Assembly: GCF_004151105.1 (NCBI RefSeq)
Contig: NZ_PHRF01000050.1
Location: 1-64,000 of the forward strand
DNA: 64,000 nucleotides
Origin: Streptomyces sp. L-9-10
GTDB taxonomy: Bacteria > Actinomycetota > Actinomycetes > Streptomycetales > Streptomycetaceae
Direction: 5' to 3'
The notes below the pieces were generated by a model. That model was not told the origin of the DNA and searched no databases. It saw only the letters and a program-made list of their open reading frames with translations. Positions within the stretch are counted from its first letter, which is position 1. Every line of letters begins with the position of its first letter. The translations under genes were made by a program, and so were the position numbers. Shown here piece by piece: positions 36,304 to 47,151 of the stretch.

Positions 36304-36333
36304 CGATCGAGCACGATCGGGCACGATCGAGCG
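36304..36333 (+). repeat. Three helically phased 10-bp repeats
   Basis: CGATCGAGCA, CGATCGGGCA and CGATCGAGCG follow one another at 36304, 36314 and 36324, one helical turn apart, between the dre-like site and ngcE. They could be cooperative regulator sites. Confidence 0.6.
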
Positions 36334-36450
36334 CAGCAATTCCGCACGACCCAGCTACATTTGACCGCGGTGGCGGGGCCCTTCGCCTCAGAAGAGAAGG
36401 ACGGGCGACCGGTACACCGCCTGAGTCCTGGAGAAGGCGAGGACTTGAGC

Positions 36451-37896
36451 ATGGGATCCACCTCCGCTCAGAACAGCGAGGGCCTCGGCCGTCGCGATGT
36501 GATCAAGCGGTCCGCCGCGATCGGTCTGATCACCGTCCCGACGATGAGCTTCCTGGCCTCGTGCGCCAGCAGCGACAGCGGGAGCGACAAGAAGGTCGAG
36601 AAGGGCAAGGCGACCGAGAAGAACCCGCTCGGCGTGAACGCGAGCGCGCCTCTCGACTTCGTCCTGTTCGACGGCGGATTCGGTACGGAGTACGCGACGG
36701 ACGCCGTCAAGCAGTACGAGAAGGCCTTCCCCGACGCGGAGGTGAAGTTCACCCCGACCCAGAAGATCCAGTCCGAGCTCCAGCCGCGCTTCAACGGCGG
36801 CACCCCGCCCGACCTGATCGACAACTCGGGCGCCGAGCAGATGGACATGGGCGTTCTCGTCGGCAAGAAGCAGCTCGCCGACCTCACCCCGCTGCTGGAC
36901 GCCCCCTCCGTCGACGACCCGGCCAAGAAGGTCCGCGACACGCTGCGCCCCGGCGTCGTGGAGATGGGCCAGTTCGACGGCGACCCGGTGTGGATCCTCT
37001 ACTACGCGTACACCGTCTACGGCGTGTGGTACTCGCAGACCGCGCTGGACAGGCTCGACGCGGAGTACCCCGAGGACTGGGACGCGATGCTGGCCCTCTG
37101 CGCGAAGGCCAAGAAGCAGGGCATCGCGGGGTGGACGTACGCCGGCAAGTACCCGTACTACGTGCCCTTCTCGCTCTACCCGTTCATCGGCAAGATCGGT
37201 GGCCGCGAGGTCCTCGACGCCATTGACAACCTGGAGCCCAACGCCTGGAAGCACCCTGCCGTGAAGTCCGCCTTCGAGGCGTACTTCGAGCTGTTCAAGA
37301 AGGGCTACATCCTCCAGGGCACCCCGGGTCTCGACCACATCCAGTCGCAGACCGCCTGGACCGAGGGCAAGGCCCTGTTCATCCCGAACGGCTCCTGGGT
37401 GGAGAACGAGGCGGCGAAGACGACGCCGAAGGACTTCCAGATGAAGGTGGCCGCGCCGTCCAGCCTGGACAGCTCGGACAAGCTCCCGTTCGGCACGCTC
37501 TGGGCGTCCGGCGGCGAGCCCTTCGTCGTACCGGCGAACGCCAAGAACCCCGACGGCGGCATGGAGCAGCTGCGCATCATGCTGAGCGAGGCGTCGTCGA
37601 AGAACTTCACGTCCAAGGTGAAGTCGCTGAGCTCCTTCAACGGCGGCACCGACGGACTCACCCTCTCCACCGCGCTGCAGTCCGGGGTGGACGCGCTGGC
37701 CAAGGCCGGCGCCAACGTGCTCAACCCGCGGCTCCAGGACTGGTACGTGGCCCTCCAGAAGGAAAAGATCGGAGTGGGCGCGCTCGGCGAGATGATGGCC
37801 GGACGCCTGACCCCCGCCGAGGCCATCAAGAAGTGCCAGGAGTACGCCGACGCGGCCGCCAAGGACACCTCCATCAAGCACTACAAGCACCAGTAG
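36451..37896 (+). CDS. ngcE: NgcE-type solute-binding lipoprotein (N-acetylglucosamine/chitobiose)
   Basis: A 481-residue binding protein for a CUT1 importer. The ATG at 36451 has GGCGAGGA 7 bp upstream. The N-terminus carries a twin-arginine region (GRRDVIKRSA) and a lipobox (LASC), so a Tat-exported lipoprotein is predicted. Size and sequence style match NgcE, which binds N-acetylglucosamine and chitobiose in S. olivaceoviridis and chito-oligosaccharides in S. coelicolor. The dre-like site upstream and the position next to rok7B7 support this. A hairpin in the 106-bp gap to the first permease gene probably lowers downstream expression. The exact ligand in this strain is inferred. Confidence 0.85.
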   Translation: MGSTSAQNSEGLGRRDVIKRSAAIGLITVPTMSFLASCASSDSGSDKKVEKGKATEKNPLGVNASAPLDFVLFDGGFGTEYATDAVKQYEKAFPDAEVKFTPTQKIQSELQPRFNGGTPPDLIDNSGAEQMDMGVLVGKKQLADLTPLLDAPSVDDPAKKVRDTLRPGVVEMGQFDGDPVWILYYAYTVYGVWYSQTALDRLDAEYPEDWDAMLALCAKAKKQGIAGWTYAGKYPYYVPFSLYPFIGKIGGREVLDAIDNLEPNAWKHPAVKSAFEAYFELFKKGYILQGTPGLDHIQSQTAWTEGKALFIPNGSWVENEAAKTTPKDFQMKVAAPSSLDSSDKLPFGTLWASGGEPFVVPANAKNPDGGMEQLRIMLSEASSKNFTSKVKSLSSFNGGTDGLTLSTALQSGVDALAKAGANVLNPRLQDWYVALQKEKIGVGALGEMMAGRLTPAEAIKKCQEYADAAAKDTSIKHYKHQ

Positions 37897-37908
37897 GAGT
37901 GGAAGTGA

Positions 37909-37933
37909 CCGGAGGCCCCGCCGGGGCTTCCGG
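37909..37933 (+). terminator. Intra-operon hairpin between ngcE and ngcF
   Basis: Eleven-base arms (37909-37919, 37923-37933; one G-U) form a tight hairpin 12 bp after the ngcE stop. It may stabilise the ngcE transcript or attenuate ngcFG. Confidence 0.6.
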
Positions 37934-38002
37934 TTCCGGCCCGGCGCACGGGCCCCCCAAGGCAGCACGGCGATACCCGCCGGAGATTCGGGGTCGGGAG
38001 AC

Positions 38003-38926
38003 ATGCAGCACGGCAAATACCGGTTCATTGTGGGGTTTCTGGTATTCCCCCTGGCGATATACGCGCTCTTTGTCGTATGGCCATTCATCCAGTCCATCTA
38101 TTACTCGTTCACGGACTGGACCGGTCTCAGCCCCGACTTCGCGATGGTGGGCTTCGACAACTACATCCGGATGCTCGATGACGACACCTTCTGGAGTTCC
38201 CTCCAGCACAGTCTGACCTTCGCGCTCCTGCTGCCCGTGGTGGTCCTCGGTCTCGCGCTGTTCTTCGCCTTCATGCTGAATGTCGGCGGGCGCAGCCGGA
38301 AGGGGGCGGCCATCTCGGGGGTCCGCGGATCCTCGTTCTACAAGATCGTCTACTTCTTCCCGCAAGTGCTCTCGATCGCGATCGTCGCCCTGCTCTTCCA
38401 GTTCGCGTACAACCCGAACAGCGGCGCCATCAACTCCGCGCTCGGCGCGGTCGGCCTGGACAGTGTGAAGCCGGAGTGGCTGGGCGATCCGAAGCTCGCG
38501 CTGTGGTGTGTGATGGCCGTCCTGGTGTGGAGTACGACCGGCTTCTTCGTGGTCCTCTTCTCCGCGGGCATGGCCTCCATCCCGAAGGACTTCTACGAGG
38601 CGGCGCTGCTGGACGGCGCGAGCCGCTTCACCACCTTCTTCCGGATCACCCTGCCGCTGCTGTGGGACACCGTGCAGTCCGGCTGGGTCTATATGGGCAT
38701 CCTCGCCCTGGGCGCGGAGTCCTTCGCGGTGGTCCAGATCATGACCGTGGGACCGGGCGGTCCCGCCGATTCCACCAATGTGCTGACGTTGCTCGTCTAC
38801 CAGAAGGCGTTCCGTGACGGTCAGGCGGCCTATGCGACCACGATCGGTGTCGCCCTCCTCATCGTCACGCTGGCCTTCGCCGCCATCGTGATGCGGCTGG
38901 GTCGACGTGAGCGGCTGGAGTTCTGA
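38003..38926 (+). CDS. ngcF: NgcF-type sugar ABC permease
   Basis: A 307-residue membrane protein with six predicted spans, ATG at 38003 behind GGGAG. The EAA loop is visible (YEAALLDGASRFTTFFRIT, about residues 199-217). It pairs with the next permease. Neither an ATPase gene nor a hydrolase gene is in this operon, so the shared ATPase MsiK is the expected energy source. Confidence 0.88.
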   Translation: MQHGKYRFIVGFLVFPLAIYALFVVWPFIQSIYYSFTDWTGLSPDFAMVGFDNYIRMLDDDTFWSSLQHSLTFALLLPVVVLGLALFFAFMLNVGGRSRKGAAISGVRGSSFYKIVYFFPQVLSIAIVALLFQFAYNPNSGAINSALGAVGLDSVKPEWLGDPKLALWCVMAVLVWSTTGFFVVLFSAGMASIPKDFYEAALLDGASRFTTFFRITLPLLWDTVQSGWVYMGILALGAESFAVVQIMTVGPGGPADSTNVLTLLVYQKAFRDGQAAYATTIGVALLIVTLAFAAIVMRLGRRERLEF

Positions 38927-39861
38927 TGAAGACCACTGAGACCCCTCCCCCCGCCGACACGCCTCCGCCGGCCGACGCGGTACGGACCCGGCCCGCCGTG
39001 ACCAAGACGGCCGCCCCGCCCGACAAGGAGTCGAGGACCGGCGGCGTCCTCAACGTCTTCTCCCACGGCGTGCTCGTCATCTGGGCCTTCCTGGTCGCGA
39101 TGCCGCTGCTGTGGGCGGTCATGACGTCCTTCAAGGACGACAAGTCGATCTTCACCTCGCCGTGGTCGCTGCCGGACACGCTGCGCTTCGAGAACTGGTC
39201 GCGTGCCTGGACCCAGGCGCATATGAGCGACTACTTCCTCAACACCGTTCTGGTGGTGGCGGGTTCACTGGTCGGCACGCTGCTGCTCGGCTCGATGGCC
39301 GCGTACGTACTGGCCCGCTTCGAGTTCCCGGGGAACCGGTTCATCTATTACTTGTTCATCGGCGGGATGAGCTTCCCGATCATCCTCGCGCTGGTCCCGT
39401 TGTTCTATGTCATGAACAACATGGGCCTGCTGAACACGATCCACGGTCTGATCCTGGTCTACATCGCCTACTCGCTGCCGTTCACGGTCTTCTTCCTGAC
39501 CTCGTTCTTCAGAACGCTGCCGACCTCGGTGGCGGAAGCGGCGATCATCGACGGGGCCTCGCACACCCGGACCTTCTTCCAGGTGATGCTGCCGATGGCC
39601 AAGCCGGGTCTGATCAGCGTCGGGATCTTCAACTTCCTGGGGCAGTGGAACCAGTACCTGCTGCCCACGGTGCTCAACACCGACCCGGACAACAAGGTCC
39701 TCTCCCAGGGGCTGGTGCAGCTCGCCGTCAGCCAGGGGTACAAGGGGGACTGGTCCGGTCTCTTCGCCGGCCTCGTGATGGCGATGCTGCCCGTACTCGC
39801 CGCGTACATCATCTTCCAGCGTCAGGTGGTGGCCGGACTGACGGCCGGAGCGCTCAAGTAG
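38926..39861 (+). CDS. ngcG: NgcG-type sugar ABC permease
   Basis: A 311-residue permease whose ATG shares one base with the ngcF stop (TGATG). A Pro/Ala/Thr-rich cytoplasmic tail of about 40 residues precedes six predicted spans; the EAA loop is AEAAIIDGASHTRTFFQVM (about 204-222). It is the last gene of ngcEFG and is followed by a strong terminator. Confidence 0.88.
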   Translation: MKTTETPPPADTPPPADAVRTRPAVTKTAAPPDKESRTGGVLNVFSHGVLVIWAFLVAMPLLWAVMTSFKDDKSIFTSPWSLPDTLRFENWSRAWTQAHMSDYFLNTVLVVAGSLVGTLLLGSMAAYVLARFEFPGNRFIYYLFIGGMSFPIILALVPLFYVMNNMGLLNTIHGLILVYIAYSLPFTVFFLTSFFRTLPTSVAEAAIIDGASHTRTFFQVMLPMAKPGLISVGIFNFLGQWNQYLLPTVLNTDPDNKVLSQGLVQLAVSQGYKGDWSGLFAGLVMAMLPVLAAYIIFQRQVVAGLTAGALK

Positions 39862-39890
39862 TCCGCTCGTTCCGGAACCGAGATCCGGAC

Positions 39891-39924
39891 GAACCGCCCG
39901 CCGACCCCGGTCGGCGGGCGGTTC
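39891..39924 (+). terminator. ngcEFG terminator
   Basis: Fifteen-base perfect arms (39891-39905 and 39910-39924) lie 30 bp after ngcG. Confidence 0.85.
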
Positions 39925-40076
39925 GGCGTGTTCCCATTGCTCAAGGTCTTGACGGGGAGGTGCCCCGAGGGCTGAGCTTAGGGTTCACAAGTTGGAGATA
40001 CGTCGGGGTCTCATTGGCGCGGCCCCGGCCGGGGGCGGTGGTCGTGCCGCCTGCCAAGGGCAGGAGTGGATGAGTC

Positions 40077-41276
40077 GTGGAGACTCCGGGGTCGCAGTCG
40101 TCTCTGCACCGGGCCAACCTCGAACGGGTCGTACGCGCGGTGCGTATGGCCGGTTCGCTCACCCAGGCGGAGATCGCCAGAAGCACGGGACTGTCGGCGG
40201 CCACGGTCTCCAATATCGTCCGTGAGCTGAAGGACGGCGGGACGGTCCAGGTCACGCCCACCTCGGCGGGGGGCCGCCGGGCCCGCAGCGTCTCGCTCAG
40301 CGGGGACGCGGGCACGGTCATCGGGGTGGATTTCGGCCATACGCATCTGCGGGTGGCGATCGGCAACCTCGCCCACCAGGTGCTCGCGGAGGAGTCGGAG
40401 CCCCTCGACGTGGACGCCTCGTCCGCCCAGGGCTTCGGGCGGGCCGAGGAACTCGTCGAGCGGCTGATCGTCACCACCGGCGTCAGCCGTCAGAAGGTGA
40501 TCGGAGTCGGCCTCGGCGTCCCCGGGCCGATAGACGTCGAATCGGGCACGCTCGGCTCCACCTCGATCCTCCCCGGATGGACCGGCATCAACCCCAGCGA
40601 CGAGCTGGCCGGGCGGCTCGGCGTACCGGTGTACGTCGACAACGACGCCAACCTCGGCGCCCTCGGCGAGCTGGTCTGGGGGAGCGGTCGCGGGGTGAAG
40701 GACCTCGCGTACATCAAGGTCGCCAGCGGGGTCGGCGCCGGGCTGGTGATAGCCGGCCAGATCTACCGCGGTCCCGGCGGTACGGCCGGCGAGATCGGGC
40801 ACATCACGCTCGACGAGTCGGGCCCCGTCTGCCGCTGCGGCAACCGCGGCTGCCTGGAGACCTTCACGGCGGCCCGCTACGTACTGCCGCTGCTCCAGCC
40901 CAGCCATGGCGCGGACCTCACCCTGGAGCGCGTCGTCCAGCTCGCCAGGGAGGGCGATCCGGGCTGCCGCCGGGTGATCGCCGATGTCGGCCGGCACATC
41001 GGCAGCGGCGTGGCCAATCTGTGCAATCTCCTGAACCCCAGCCGGGTGGTGCTCGGCGGGGATCTGGCGGAGGCTGGGGAACTGGTGCTCGGGCCCATCC
41101 GCGAGTCCGTCTCCCGGTACGCGATCCCCAGCGCGGCACGGCAGTTGTCGGTGCTTCCGGGGGCGCTCGGCGGCCGGGCCGAGGTGCTCGGCGCACTCGC
41201 CCTCGTCCTGAGCGAGATGGGTGATTCGACCCTTCTGGAGAGCGCCCTTCCGGCGGGAACGCCTGCCTTCACTTAG
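40077..41276 (+). CDS. rok7B7: ROK-family regulator Rok7B7
   Basis: A 399-residue regulator. The N-terminal winged helix-turn-helix (about 15-75) includes LTQAEIARSTGLSAATVSNI. The ROK domain follows with VIGVDFGHTHLRVAIG, GVGLGVPGPID and the zinc motif GPVCRCGNRGCLE (about 250-262). In S. coelicolor the gene between ngcEFG and xylFGH is rok7B7, a pleiotropic regulator of carbon catabolite repression, xylose uptake and antibiotic production; position and domains agree here. The GTG at 40077 has AGGAG 10 bp upstream. TCAAG-GT-CTTGA (39941-39952) upstream is a possible self-control site. The ligand pocket may be vestigial; this was not assessed. Confidence 0.9.
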   Translation: METPGSQSSLHRANLERVVRAVRMAGSLTQAEIARSTGLSAATVSNIVRELKDGGTVQVTPTSAGGRRARSVSLSGDAGTVIGVDFGHTHLRVAIGNLAHQVLAEESEPLDVDASSAQGFGRAEELVERLIVTTGVSRQKVIGVGLGVPGPIDVESGTLGSTSILPGWTGINPSDELAGRLGVPVYVDNDANLGALGELVWGSGRGVKDLAYIKVASGVGAGLVIAGQIYRGPGGTAGEIGHITLDESGPVCRCGNRGCLETFTAARYVLPLLQPSHGADLTLERVVQLAREGDPGCRRVIADVGRHIGSGVANLCNLLNPSRVVLGGDLAEAGELVLGPIRESVSRYAIPSAARQLSVLPGALGGRAEVLGALALVLSEMGDSTLLESALPAGTPAFT

Positions 41277-41277
41277 A

Positions 41278-41306
41278 TAACGAATGGCACCGTTGTCATC
41301 TCGTTA
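41278..41306. promoter_or_regulatory. Inverted repeat upstream of xylF
   Basis: TAACGA (41278-41283) and TCGTTA (41301-41306) flank a CACCGTTGTCAT core. The element lies just before the presumed -35 of xylF, where a repressor could act; Rok7B7 is the obvious candidate. Confidence 0.5.
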
Positions 41307-41318
41307 AGGATTTACTCC

Positions 41319-41347
41319 TTGACGCTGGCCCCGGGCCGGAGTTGACT
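41319..41347 (+). promoter_or_regulatory. Promoter of xylFGH
   Basis: TTGACG (41319-41324), a 17-bp spacer and TTGACT (41342-41347), about 50 bp before the xylF start. The -10 hexamer is imperfect. Confidence 0.45.
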
Positions 41348-41397
41348 TCCTGCCACCTCGGCCGCAACGACGCGGCCTCGTCAGGGAGGTTTTTGAA

Positions 41398-42510
41398 GTG
41401 AACGCGAAGATGCGTCGTGCTGCCGTGGCCACCGCCGCTACCGCTATGGCCGTCTCCCTCGCCGCCTGTGGCAGTGCGAAGGAGTCCGGAGACAAGGCCG
41501 AAGCGTCCACGTCGGACAAGAAGGGCCCGATCACGGTCGGCCTGCTGCTGCCGGAGAACCAGACGGCGCGGTACGAGAAGTTCGACAAGCCGCTGATCGA
41601 GAAGAAGGTCAGCGAGCTGACCGACGGCACGGGCAAGGTCGTCTACGCCAACGCCAAGCAGGACGCGACGCTGCAGAACCAGCAGGTCGACACCATGGTC
41701 ACCAACAAGGTCGACGTGCTGGTCGTGGACGCGGTCGACTCCAAGGCCATCGCCAGCTCGGTGAAGAAGGCCAAGGAATCGGGCATACCGGTCGTGGCGT
41801 ACGACCGTCTCGCCGAGGGGCCGATCGACGCGTACACCTCCTTCGACAACGAAGAGGTCGGCCGGGTCCAGGGCAAGGCGCTCCTCGAAGCGCTGGGCTC
41901 CAAGGCCAAGTCCGGTCAGATCGTGATGATGAACGGTGCCGTCACCGACCCGAACGCCGCCCTGTTCAAGAAGGGCGCGCACTCCGAGCTCGACGGCAAG
42001 GTGAACATCGGCAAGGAGTACGACACCAAGGAGTGGAAGCCGGAGAACGCCAACGCCAACATGGAGGGCGCCATCTCCGCCATCGGCAAGGACAAGATCA
42101 TCGGCGTCTACTCCGCCAATGACAGCATGGCGGGCGGCATCATCACCGCGCTCAAGGGCGCCGGGTTCAGCAAGCTCCCGCCGGTCACCGGCCAGGACGC
42201 CGAACTCGCCGGTGTGCAGCGCATCGTCACGGGCGAGCAGTTCATGAGCGTCTACAAGTCCTACCCGCAGGAGGCGGCCGTGGCCGCCGAGATGGCCGTC
42301 GCGCTCGCCAAGGGCGAGAAGCTCGACTCCATCGCGAAGCAGACCGTGGACAGCCCGACCACCAAGGGTGTCCCGTCCGTGCTCGTCCCGGTCGTCTCGC
42401 TGACGAAGGACAACATCAGCGACACGGTCATCAAGGAGGGCATCTACACGGCCGGTGAGATCTGCACCGCCAAGTACAAGGCCGGCTGCGACGCGATCGG
42501 CCTGAAGTAG
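41398..42510 (+). CDS. xylF: Xylose ABC transporter binding lipoprotein XylF
   Basis: A 370-residue periplasmic-binding-protein type 1 (ribose/xylose class) lipoprotein. The GTG at 41398 has GGGAGG 8 bp upstream; the lipobox is SLAAC. A two-lobe sugar fold is evident (NKVDVLVVDAVDSKAIA, VVAYDRLAEGPIDAY, GVYSANDSMAGG). By position after rok7B7 it corresponds to xylF of S. coelicolor, the xylose receptor. A 13-bp hairpin lies 42 bp downstream, before xylG, consistent with extra binding protein relative to transporter. Confidence 0.9.
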   Translation: MNAKMRRAAVATAATAMAVSLAACGSAKESGDKAEASTSDKKGPITVGLLLPENQTARYEKFDKPLIEKKVSELTDGTGKVVYANAKQDATLQNQQVDTMVTNKVDVLVVDAVDSKAIASSVKKAKESGIPVVAYDRLAEGPIDAYTSFDNEEVGRVQGKALLEALGSKAKSGQIVMMNGAVTDPNAALFKKGAHSELDGKVNIGKEYDTKEWKPENANANMEGAISAIGKDKIIGVYSANDSMAGGIITALKGAGFSKLPPVTGQDAELAGVQRIVTGEQFMSVYKSYPQEAAVAAEMAVALAKGEKLDSIAKQTVDSPTTKGVPSVLVPVVSLTKDNISDTVIKEGIYTAGEICTAKYKAGCDAIGLK

Positions 42511-42552
42511 CCCGTTCAGGGACCGCCCGGTGACCTCCCCCGGTGAAAGCCT

Positions 42553-42602
42553 GTCCGGCACCCCGACCGTCAATGCCCCGCGGCTGGGGCGGGGTGCCGG
42601 AC
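42553..42602 (+). terminator. Intra-operon hairpin between xylF and xylG
   Basis: Perfect 13-bp arms (42553-42565 and 42590-42602) start 42 bp after xylF in a 254-bp spacer. Its position between binding protein and ATPase genes suggests attenuation or 3'-end protection. Confidence 0.7.
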
Positions 42603-42764
42603 GGAACCACTCCGGCCCATCCGGTGCGTCCCGCGTGCCGTGCCGCGCGACGTCCATGACCGGTCCCGCGCGGCCGGCCCCCTTGCTTGTCTCTTCTGCT
42701 CGACCTCCGCGCCTCCCCCCGGCGCGGCATCCCCGCCGGTCAGGCGGCGAAGGAGATGGTTCAC

Positions 42765-43540
42765 GTGACCGCTACGCCCGTGCTGGCGTTGCGAGGGGTC
42801 TCCAAGCGATTCGGTGCCGTCCAGGCGCTCACCGACGTAGAGCTTGAGGTCCACTCCGGTGAGGTGGTCGCCCTCGTGGGCGACAACGGCGCCGGGAAAT
42901 CAACGCTGGTGAAGACCATCGCCGGCGTACACCCCATCGATGACGGCGTCATCGAGTGGGAGGGCGGCCCCGTCTCGATCGGCCGGCCGCACGACGCCCA
43001 GAACCTGGGCATCGCGACCGTCTACCAGGACCTGGCGCTCTGCGACAACATCGACGTCGTCGGCAACCTCTACCTCGGCAGGGAGCTCCGCAGCTGGGGC
43101 GTCCTCAACGAGGTCGAGATGGAGCGCCGCTCGCGCGAACTGCTCACCACACTCTCGATCCGGATACCCAGTGTCCGTATCCCGATCGCCTCGCTCTCCG
43201 GCGGCCAGCGGCAGACCGTGGCCATCGCCCGGTCGATGCTCGGCGACCCCAAGCTCGTGATCCTCGACGAGCCGACGGCGGCGCTCGGCGTCGAGCAGAC
43301 CGCCCAGGTGCTCGACCTCGTCGAGCGGCTCCGGGAGCGCGGTCTCGCCGTGCTCCTCATCAGCCACAACATGGCCGACGTCAAGGCCGTCGCCGACAAG
43401 GTGGCCGTGCTCAGGCTGGGCAGCAACAACGGCGTCTTCGACGTCGCGTCCACCTCTCAGGAAGAGATCATCGCCGCCATCACCGGCGCCACGGACAATG
43501 CCGTGACCCGCCGCGCGTCGCGCACCGTGGAGGTTCAGAA

Positions 43541-43544
<4 letters not shown>
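42765..43544 (+). CDS. xylG: Xylose ABC transporter ATPase XylG (single-domain)
   Basis: A 259-residue ABC ATPase. The GTG at 42765 is chosen because AAGGAGAT lies 7 bp upstream. All motifs are present: Walker A GDNGAGKST, signature LSGGQRQ, Walker B LVILDEPTAAL and the switch His in ISHNMAD. E. coli XylG is about twice this length with two ABC domains; this protein has only one, so it must act as a homodimer. The start of xylH overlaps its stop (GTGA). Confidence 0.9.
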
Positions 43545-44854
<1,310 letters not shown>

Positions 44855-44869
44855 CCGCGGTCCCGCGCG

Positions 44870-44904
44870 CCGTGCCCGGCACCCTCACGGGGTGCCGGGC
44901 ACGG
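44870..44904 (+). terminator. xylFGH terminator
   Basis: Perfect 15-bp arms (44870-44884 and 44890-44904) with a 5-nt loop. Confidence 0.88.
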
Positions 44905-45018
44905 CTGCGCTCCGGGGCGGGCACAGCCCTGGCCCGGGGACAGCCGATATGACGTACGTACCGTCGATCGGGTGACGTAGAACCCACCGCCCGCCGACCA
45001 CCCGCGCGAGTGGAACAT

Positions 45019-45024
45019 TAGACT
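45019..45024 (+). promoter_or_regulatory. Possible -10 of dxs
   Basis: TAGACT about 45 bp before the dxs start; a weak CCGACC -35-like hexamer (44994-44999) is 19 bp upstream, so only the -10 is reasonable. Confidence 0.3.
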
Positions 45025-45069
45025 CGCCAGATCGGCATGCTCGACAGCTCAAACGCTTAGGAGGCACGG

Positions 45070-46983
45070 GTGGCGTTGCTGACCCGCATCAGGGGACCGC
45101 GCGATCTGGACCGGCTCGGCCCGGAGCAGCTGGAGCAGCTGGCCGGAGAGATCCGGTCCTTCCTCGTGGACGCGGTCTCCAAGACCGGTGGCCACCTCGG
45201 TCCCAACCTCGGTGTCGTCGAGCTGACCATCGCCCTGCACCGTGTCTACGACTCCCCCAAGGACAAGGTCCTCTTCGACACCGGGCACCAGTCGTACGTC
45301 CACAAGCTGCTCACCGGCCGTCAGGACTTCTCGAAGCTCAGGAGCAGGAACGGACTCTCCGGCTATCCGTCCCGTGCCGAGTCCGACCACGACATCATCG
45401 AGAACTCCCACGCCTCCACCGTGCTGGGCTGGGCCGACGGTCTCGCGAAGGCCAACGAGGTCCTGAAGAAGGACGACCATGTGGTCGCGGTGATCGGTGA
45501 CGGCGCGCTGACCGGTGGTATGGCCTGGGAGGCGCTGAACAACATCGCCGCCGCCAAGGACCGTCCGCTCGTCATCGTCGTCAACGACAACGAGCGTTCG
45601 TACGCGCCGACCATCGGCGGTCTCGCGAACCATCTCGCGACCCTGCGCACGACCGACGGCTACGAGCGCTTCCTGGCCCGCGGCAAGGAGATCCTGGACC
45701 GCACACCGGTCGTGGGCAGGCCCCTCTACGACACCCTGCACGGCGCCAAGAAGGGCCTGAAGGACTTCATCGCCCCGCAGGGCATGTTCGAGGACCTCGG
45801 CCTGAAGTACGTGGGCCCGATCGACGGCCATGACATCGAGGCCCTGGAGTCCGCGCTGCTGCGCGCCAAGCGCTTCGGCGGCCCGGTCATCGTGCACTGC
45901 ATCACCGAGAAGGGCCGCGGCTACAAGCCCGCCGAGCAGGACGAGGCCGACCACTTCCACGGCATCGGTCCCATCCACCCCGACACCGGTCTGCCCATCG
46001 CCGCCGCCGGCATGGACTGGACCTCGGTGTTCGGCGAGGAGATGGTCAAGCTCGGGCACGAGCGCGAGGACATCGTCGCCATCACGGCGGCCATGCTCCA
46101 GCCGGTCGGTCTGGAGAAGTTCGCGAAGGCCTTCCCCGACCGCGTGTACGACGTCGGGATCGCGGAGCAGCACGGCGCGGTCTCCGCCGCGGGCCTCGCC
46201 ACCGGCGGGGTGCACCCGGTGTTCGCGCTCTACGCGACCTTCCTCAACCGCGCCTTCGACCAGCTGCTGATGGATGTCGCCCTGCACCGCTGCGGGGTGA
46301 CGTTCGTCCTGGACCGGGCCGGGGTCACCGGCACCGACGGCGCCTCGCACAACGGTATGTGGGATCTGTCGATGCTCCAGTGCGTGCCGGGGCTGCGGAT
46401 CGCCGCCCCCCGCGACGCCGACCAGGTCCGTGCCCAGCTGCGCGAGGCCGTCGCGGTGGAGAACGCCCCGACCGTGGTCCGTTACTCCAAGGGCGCGGTC
46501 GGCCCGGCGGTCGCCGCCGTCGGCCGGGTCGGCGGCATGGACGTGCTGCGCAGGACCGAGGAGGGCACGGCGGACGTCCTGCTGGTCTCCATCGGCGCGC
46601 TCGCCCCGATGTGCCTGGACATCGCCGACCTTCTCGACAAACAGGGCATCTCGACGACGGTGGTCGACCCGCGCTGGGTCAAGCCGGTCGACGAGGCGCT
46701 CGCGCCGCTCGCCGAGCAGCACCGCGTGGTCGTCACCGTCGAGGACAACAGCCGCGTCGGCGGCGTCGGCTCGGCGGTCGCCCAGGCGCTGCGCGACGCC
46801 GGGGTCGACGTGCCGCTGCGGGACTTCGGCATTCCGCCGCGCTTCCTCGACCATGCCTCCCGCAAGGAGGTCATGGCCGAGATCGGGCTGACCGCGCCGG
46901 ACATCGCGCGCCAGGTCACCGGCCTGGTCGCGCGGCTGGACGGCCGGCTGGTGGACTCGCCCACGGAGGCCGCCCGCGACTGA
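45070..46983 (+). CDS. dxs: 1-deoxy-D-xylulose-5-phosphate synthase
   Basis: A 637-residue thiamine-diphosphate enzyme that joins pyruvate and glyceraldehyde 3-phosphate, the first step of the MEP isoprenoid route. The GTG at 45070 follows AGGAGGC. Visible motifs are the ThDP site [16 protein letters not shown] (about 146-161), the histidine-rich [12 protein letters not shown] near 75-86 and the [15 protein letters not shown] segment of the pyrimidine domain. Length is normal. Monocistronic by layout, ending at a nested hairpin. Confidence 0.96.
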   Translation: MALLTRIRGPRDLDRLGPEQLEQLAGEIRSFLVDAVSKTGGHLGPNLGVVELTIALHRVYDSPKDKVLFDTGHQSYVHKLLTGRQDFSKLRSRNGLSGYPSRAESDHDIIENSHASTVLGWADGLAKANEVLKKDDHVVAVIGDGALTGGMAWEALNNIAAAKDRPLVIVVNDNERSYAPTIGGLANHLATLRTTDGYERFLARGKEILDRTPVVGRPLYDTLHGAKKGLKDFIAPQGMFEDLGLKYVGPIDGHDIEALESALLRAKRFGGPVIVHCITEKGRGYKPAEQDEADHFHGIGPIHPDTGLPIAAAGMDWTSVFGEEMVKLGHEREDIVAITAAMLQPVGLEKFAKAFPDRVYDVGIAEQHGAVSAAGLATGGVHPVFALYATFLNRAFDQLLMDVALHRCGVTFVLDRAGVTGTDGASHNGMWDLSMLQCVPGLRIAAPRDADQVRAQLREAVAVENAPTVVRYSKGAVGPAVAAVGRVGGMDVLRRTEEGTADVLLVSIGALAPMCLDIADLLDKQGISTTVVDPRWVKPVDEALAPLAEQHRVVVTVEDNSRVGGVGSAVAQALRDAGVDVPLRDFGIPPRFLDHASRKEVMAEIGLTAPDIARQVTGLVARLDGRLVDSPTEAARD

Positions 46984-47020
46984 ACCGTCGTACCCACGCG
47001 CTGACGTACCGACGTGGCTG

Positions 47021-47065
47021 ATGGGCCGGTGGGGCCGCCCTGTAAGGGTGGTCCAATCGGCCCAT
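47021..47065 (+). terminator. dxs terminator (nested hairpin)
   Basis: Outer arms ATGGGCCG (47021-47028) and CGGCCCAT (47058-47065) enclose an inner 10-bp stem with G-U pairs (47032-47041, 47045-47054). Confidence 0.7.
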
Positions 47066-47151
47066 CCGTGTGAAATCCGCCTATATCGGGTGCTTGGCGG
47101 GAGTACGCCTCTCGATCATGGCCGGATGAACGCGCACACGGAGGTACGCCG

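Larger units (their letters stand above)
36072..36450. other. Divergent GH92-ngcE control region
   Basis: No gene is convincing in this 379-bp stretch. It contains a DasR-type element at 36268-36283 and three head-to-tail 10-bp repeats at 36304-36333; the rest shows no clear signal. Confidence 0.5.

Noticed and set aside
39941..39990. TTGACG...TAGGGT as the rok7B7 promoter
   Set aside because: The spacing between the hexamers is about 24 bp, too long for a standard promoter.
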